Origin: Candidatus Pacearchaeota archaeon
GTDB lineage: Archaea > Nanobdellota > Nanobdellia > Pacearchaeales > GW2011-AR1
NCBI GenBank assembly: GCA_016188895.1
Contig: JACPGZ010000029.1
Location: 1-40,066, forward strand
Length of the DNA: 40,066 bases
Reading direction: 5' to 3'
Shown: positions 37,604-40,066 of the stretch, piece after piece
Layout: every line of letters starts with the position of its first letter
How positions within the stretch are numbered: the stretch's first letter is position 1
Program-made: the position numbers and the translations under genes
Notes under the pieces: generated by a model
The model's input: only the letters and a program-made list of their open reading frames with translations
The model's database searches: none
What the model was told of the DNA's origin: nothing

Positions 37604-37855
37604 ATGAAAGAGGAAGATAAAAAACCTGTTTATGTTTTTAAAGAGGGAAAATGGCAAAAATATGAATTTAAAAACGTTAAAGAGGGAAGCATATTTTCAT
37701 TTGATAAACAGCGTATATTTACTTCATCGAGCGATGCTTATTTTAACATAGACGGACAGCATGAAAATACTTGGTCTATTGTTATCGAATCTAACAGGGA
37801 GATTGTTAAGAAAAACGAAGATATTCTGGACGAAATTTTGGGAGGAAAACTGTGA
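37604..37855 (+). CDS. hypothetical protein, 83 aa
   Basis: Open frame immediately downstream of the endolysin. Confidence 0.5.
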   Translation: MKEEDKKPVYVFKEGKWQKYEFKNVKEGSIFSFDKQRIFTSSSDAYFNIDGQHENTWSIVIESNREIVKKNEDILDEILGGKL

Positions 37856-38047
37856 TTGCTTGGCAATAATAACAATATAGGAACAGAAACAGAGAGAGAC
37901 ATGATACATTTATCGTGTCCGTTGTGCTCTAGGGGTTTGAGTTTTTATAGGAATAGGTTTAAATTGAACAAAAAATATCAATGCAACGAATGCAAGGGCT
38001 ATTGTTTTATAATTAAGCTTCCCAAAGATTTTGTGTTATTTTCATGA
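37856..38047 (+). CDS. small zinc-ribbon protein
   Basis: CPLC...CNEC; TTG 37856 or internal ATG 37901 could be the start. Confidence 0.5.
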   Translation: MLGNNNNIGTETERDMIHLSCPLCSRGLSFYRNRFKLNKKYQCNECKGYCFIIKLPKDFVLFS

Positions 38048-38385
38048 TCTTTGCGTGAACCCCTTAAAGTTTCGTTCTCCATGGCCTCTGGTTTGCCCCA
38101 GGTTCGATTTTCAAAGCGGATTGGTATCCCAGCACTAAACGTAAATTAAAATCGCTTATAAGCCAAATGCGAGGCGATATTTTCTTTGCAAGCTGAATTT
38201 AATCTTTATTTTATGTTAAATTTGTTGTAATTATGTTTGCATGGAATTTTTGTCTATAGATAGAATATTAATTTTTATATTAATTACATATCTATTTTTT
38301 TTACATATATATTTAATAAAATTTAAAAATTCTTTGAAAAAAGAGAAAAGATTCCAATCAACCAGACCAAATAGATTTCCATATA

Positions 38386-38416
38386 ATATATGACAAATAT
38401 CATATGTATTTTTTTT
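38386..38416 (+). terminator. AT-rich hairpin followed by T8 (possible intrinsic terminator or 5'UTR element)
   Basis: atatatga (38386-38393) / tcatatgt (38400-38407), 6-nt loop, then T8 at 38409-38416. Confidence 0.35.
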
Positions 38417-38433
38417 GAGAGAGAGAGAGAGAG
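38417..38433 (+). repeat. (GA)8G microsatellite at Shine-Dalgarno position
   Basis: gagagagagagagagag followed by cataa and ATG 38439. Confidence 0.9.
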
Positions 38434-38438
38434 CATAA

Positions 38439-38912
38439 ATGGGTATTTCCGTTCCAATACCGTCAAATAGACCAAGACATGGGTATATTACCAGGGATTT
38501 AAATCAAAATAATGGATTTTTTACCGAACAGAAAGCATATTACGTTACTAGCGGTTCTTTGAATAGCGTTGTAGGAGGAACAACAGGTTCTGTTTCTTTG
38601 CATTTTGATGCCTATGGTTTGAGGTTGACTAGATTTGAAGTCTTTCATTCCGGATCAGCACCAATATTTGATATTTCTTTAGAAAATTCAACACCGAATA
38701 CTGGTTCATTTTATGATGCGAGAAACATTATTGTTGACTATCTTGGAGTTAATGGCAGCACTGATTTTGTGAATGGGATAGACCAGGTAGAAGATCTTTT
38801 AACGACAACAGACATGAGTGGAAATATTTATTTAAAATTTAAACCATATGGATCTGGCAATAATTGGTTTAATTATTTAATGTTTTTGGAAGCGATATTT
38901 ATATATACATAA
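38439..38912 (+). CDS. probable phage structural protein (unknown)
   Basis: G/S/T-rich, beta-rich looking MGISVPIPSNRPRHGYITRDLNQNNGFFTEQKAYYVTSGSLNSVVGGTTGSVSLHF; directly after the (GA)n RBS. Confidence 0.55.
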   Translation: MGISVPIPSNRPRHGYITRDLNQNNGFFTEQKAYYVTSGSLNSVVGGTTGSVSLHFDAYGLRLTRFEVFHSGSAPIFDISLENSTPNTGSFYDARNIIVDYLGVNGSTDFVNGIDQVEDLLTTTDMSGNIYLKFKPYGSGNNWFNYLMFLEAIFIYT

Positions 38913-38918
38913 AAAGTT

Positions 38919-39182
38919 ATGAGTAGATCTGATTTTAAGAAAGCAAAAAGACCTCGATATCAAGGAGAAACTGAAGCAGAGCAAGAAAATATTATTACAA
39001 TAATTGACGAAGCAGGAGCTTATACATACATAGGAAATTCATACGCTAGTGCTTCTGCTTCTGAATCTGTTTGGAAAGTGAGACGAATAACGGAAGCAAA
39101 TCCATTGAGGGTTGAATTTGCTAGTGGAAGTGCTGAATATGTCAATATTTGGAACAATAGAGCAACTTTAGATTATTCGTGA
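38919..39182 (+). CDS. probable phage structural/accessory protein
   Basis: SYASASASESVWKVRRITEANPLRVEFASGSAEYVNIWNNRATLDYS; sits in the probable virion-gene block. Confidence 0.5.
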   Translation: MSRSDFKKAKRPRYQGETEAEQENIITIIDEAGAYTYIGNSYASASASESVWKVRRITEANPLRVEFASGSAEYVNIWNNRATLDYS

Positions 39183-39195
39183 AAAGTTTTTGAAA

Positions 39196-39612
39196 ATGGA
39201 AATGAAACAACAAATTAAAATTTGGAATGTTGATTCAAAAAGCGATGATAAAAAAGTAAAAGTTGCGACAATAGAACAACAAGATGAAACAGAAAAATAT
39301 GTTCCGTTTTGTGATAACTGTTCTGCTCCGTGTTGTGGCGATGTTGTAAGACCAATTTTAACAGAAATTGAATTTTTGGAAAAGAAATTTCCTGTTTATT
39401 TTTTTCCGTTGCCCGCAATGATGAAAAAAGAAGGAATAAATGCAGATTTTTTAGCAGCAATACCTAATATTCATGACAAATGTATGTATTTTGATCTTAA
39501 AAATAGAAGATGTAAGATTCACAATGACAGACCAAAATCTTGTCGTTCATATGATTGTAGACAGGATGTTAGATTGATTGATTTTTTAAAAAATAGGTTT
39601 TCAACTAAATAA
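39196..39612 (+). CDS. YkgJ-family cysteine cluster protein
   Basis: FCDNCSAPCCGDVVRPILTEIE...CMYFDLKNRRCKIHNDRPKSCRSYDC. Confidence 0.8.
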   Translation: MEMKQQIKIWNVDSKSDDKKVKVATIEQQDETEKYVPFCDNCSAPCCGDVVRPILTEIEFLEKKFPVYFFPLPAMMKKEGINADFLAAIPNIHDKCMYFDLKNRRCKIHNDRPKSCRSYDCRQDVRLIDFLKNRFSTK

Positions 39613-39619
39613 ATAGATC

Positions 39620-40066
39620 ATGCCTGGCGTTGTTACACCGTTGCTTACCTTAATTCATGATTGCGATACTGTTGCTGATTGGACAGGAACACCGTCTGCC
39701 GACAGCACTGTTGAATGGCAAGGAAATGCCTGTTTGGCTAAAAAGGTAAGCAACGCAACTTCTGTTGTGATGTTAAAACCAATTACTGGTTCTGTTGGTC
39801 AACCCGCTGACTTCACAGATGTGCAAATATATGTCTGGATGCAAGGATTAAAGATTGCTCAATTCGACACCAGAGCTAACGGCGGAATGAGAATAGTTGT
39901 CGAATCTGGTACTACAGCGGGAACATGGCAAGGGGTTTGGTCTGTTGGTGGTTCGGATACCTACAACGGTGGCTGGCAAAACTTTTCTATTCGTACTAGC
40001 ACTCCGTTTAGTTCAAGTACGTCCACACCTCCAAATAAACAATTTATTTCACGGGTTGGGGTCCAA
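39620..40066 (+). CDS. probable virion (tail/decoration-like) protein, 3' truncated by window edge; absent from the ORF track
   Basis: Own translation from ATG 39620: MPGVVTPLLTLIHDCDTVADWTGTPSADSTVEWQGNACLAKKVSNATSVVMLKPITGSVGQPADFTDVQIYVWMQGLKIAQFD..., open to base 40066. Confidence 0.75.
   Translation, partial: MPGVVTPLLTLIHDCDTVADWTGTPSADSTVEWQGNACLAKKVSNATSVVMLKPITGSVGQPADFTDVQIYVWMQGLKIAQFDTRANGGMRIVVESGTTAGTWQGVWSVGGSDTYNGGWQNFSIRTSTPFSSSTSTPPNKQFISRVGVQ

Noticed and set aside
38091-38112. Possible tRNA T-arm (gccccaggttcgatttt)
   Set aside because: ggttcgatt resembles a T-loop, but the flanking 5-nt stems do not pair and no acceptor or anticodon arm could be built.
1-40066. CRISPR array, rRNA, or insertion sequence
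   Set aside because: No regularly spaced short repeats, rRNA-like stretches, or transposase ORF with terminal inverted repeats seen.

Overview
This window reads as part of a large, AT-rich bacteriophage (or phage-like) genome. About 50 plausible genes are all on the + strand, and most are joined by ATGA, GTGA or TAATG start/stop overlaps. Left edge (1-2.9 kb): a truncated HExxH + VWA (DUF2201-like) protein, a degenerate HAD protein, and a Cas4/RecB-like PD-(D/E)XK nuclease with a probable 4-Cys cluster. Centre (~3.2-36.9 kb): a very large glycan-biosynthesis block with about nine glycosyltransferases (one a GT4+GT9 fusion), three SDR epimerase/reductase-type genes plus an RmlD-like reductase, cupins, four SAM-methyltransferase domains, two B12-type radical SAM proteins, and two split transketolase pairs. 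The same block has a methyltransferase-SIS isomerase fusion, a nucleotidyltransferase-kinase fusion, a KdsC-like HAD phosphatase, a shikimate-dehydrogenase-like protein, a UDP-sugar dehydrogenase, and separate HldE-kinase-like and HldE-adenylyltransferase-like genes. Three modular endonucleases with a near-identical C-terminal PD-(D/E)XK module sit between glycosyltransferase genes. Right edge (36.9-40 kb): an M15 endolysin, an unexplained intergenic island, a hairpin + T8 + (GA)8 leader, and probable virion protein genes, the last running off the window. The most interesting candidate system is a phage-encoded heptose-like pathway: transketolase -> SIS isomerase -> PfkB kinase -> HAD phosphatase -> nucleotidyltransferase -> GT9. 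It sits in a glycan factory with no visible flippase or polymerase. All assignments are by motif reading from memory; no searches were run.
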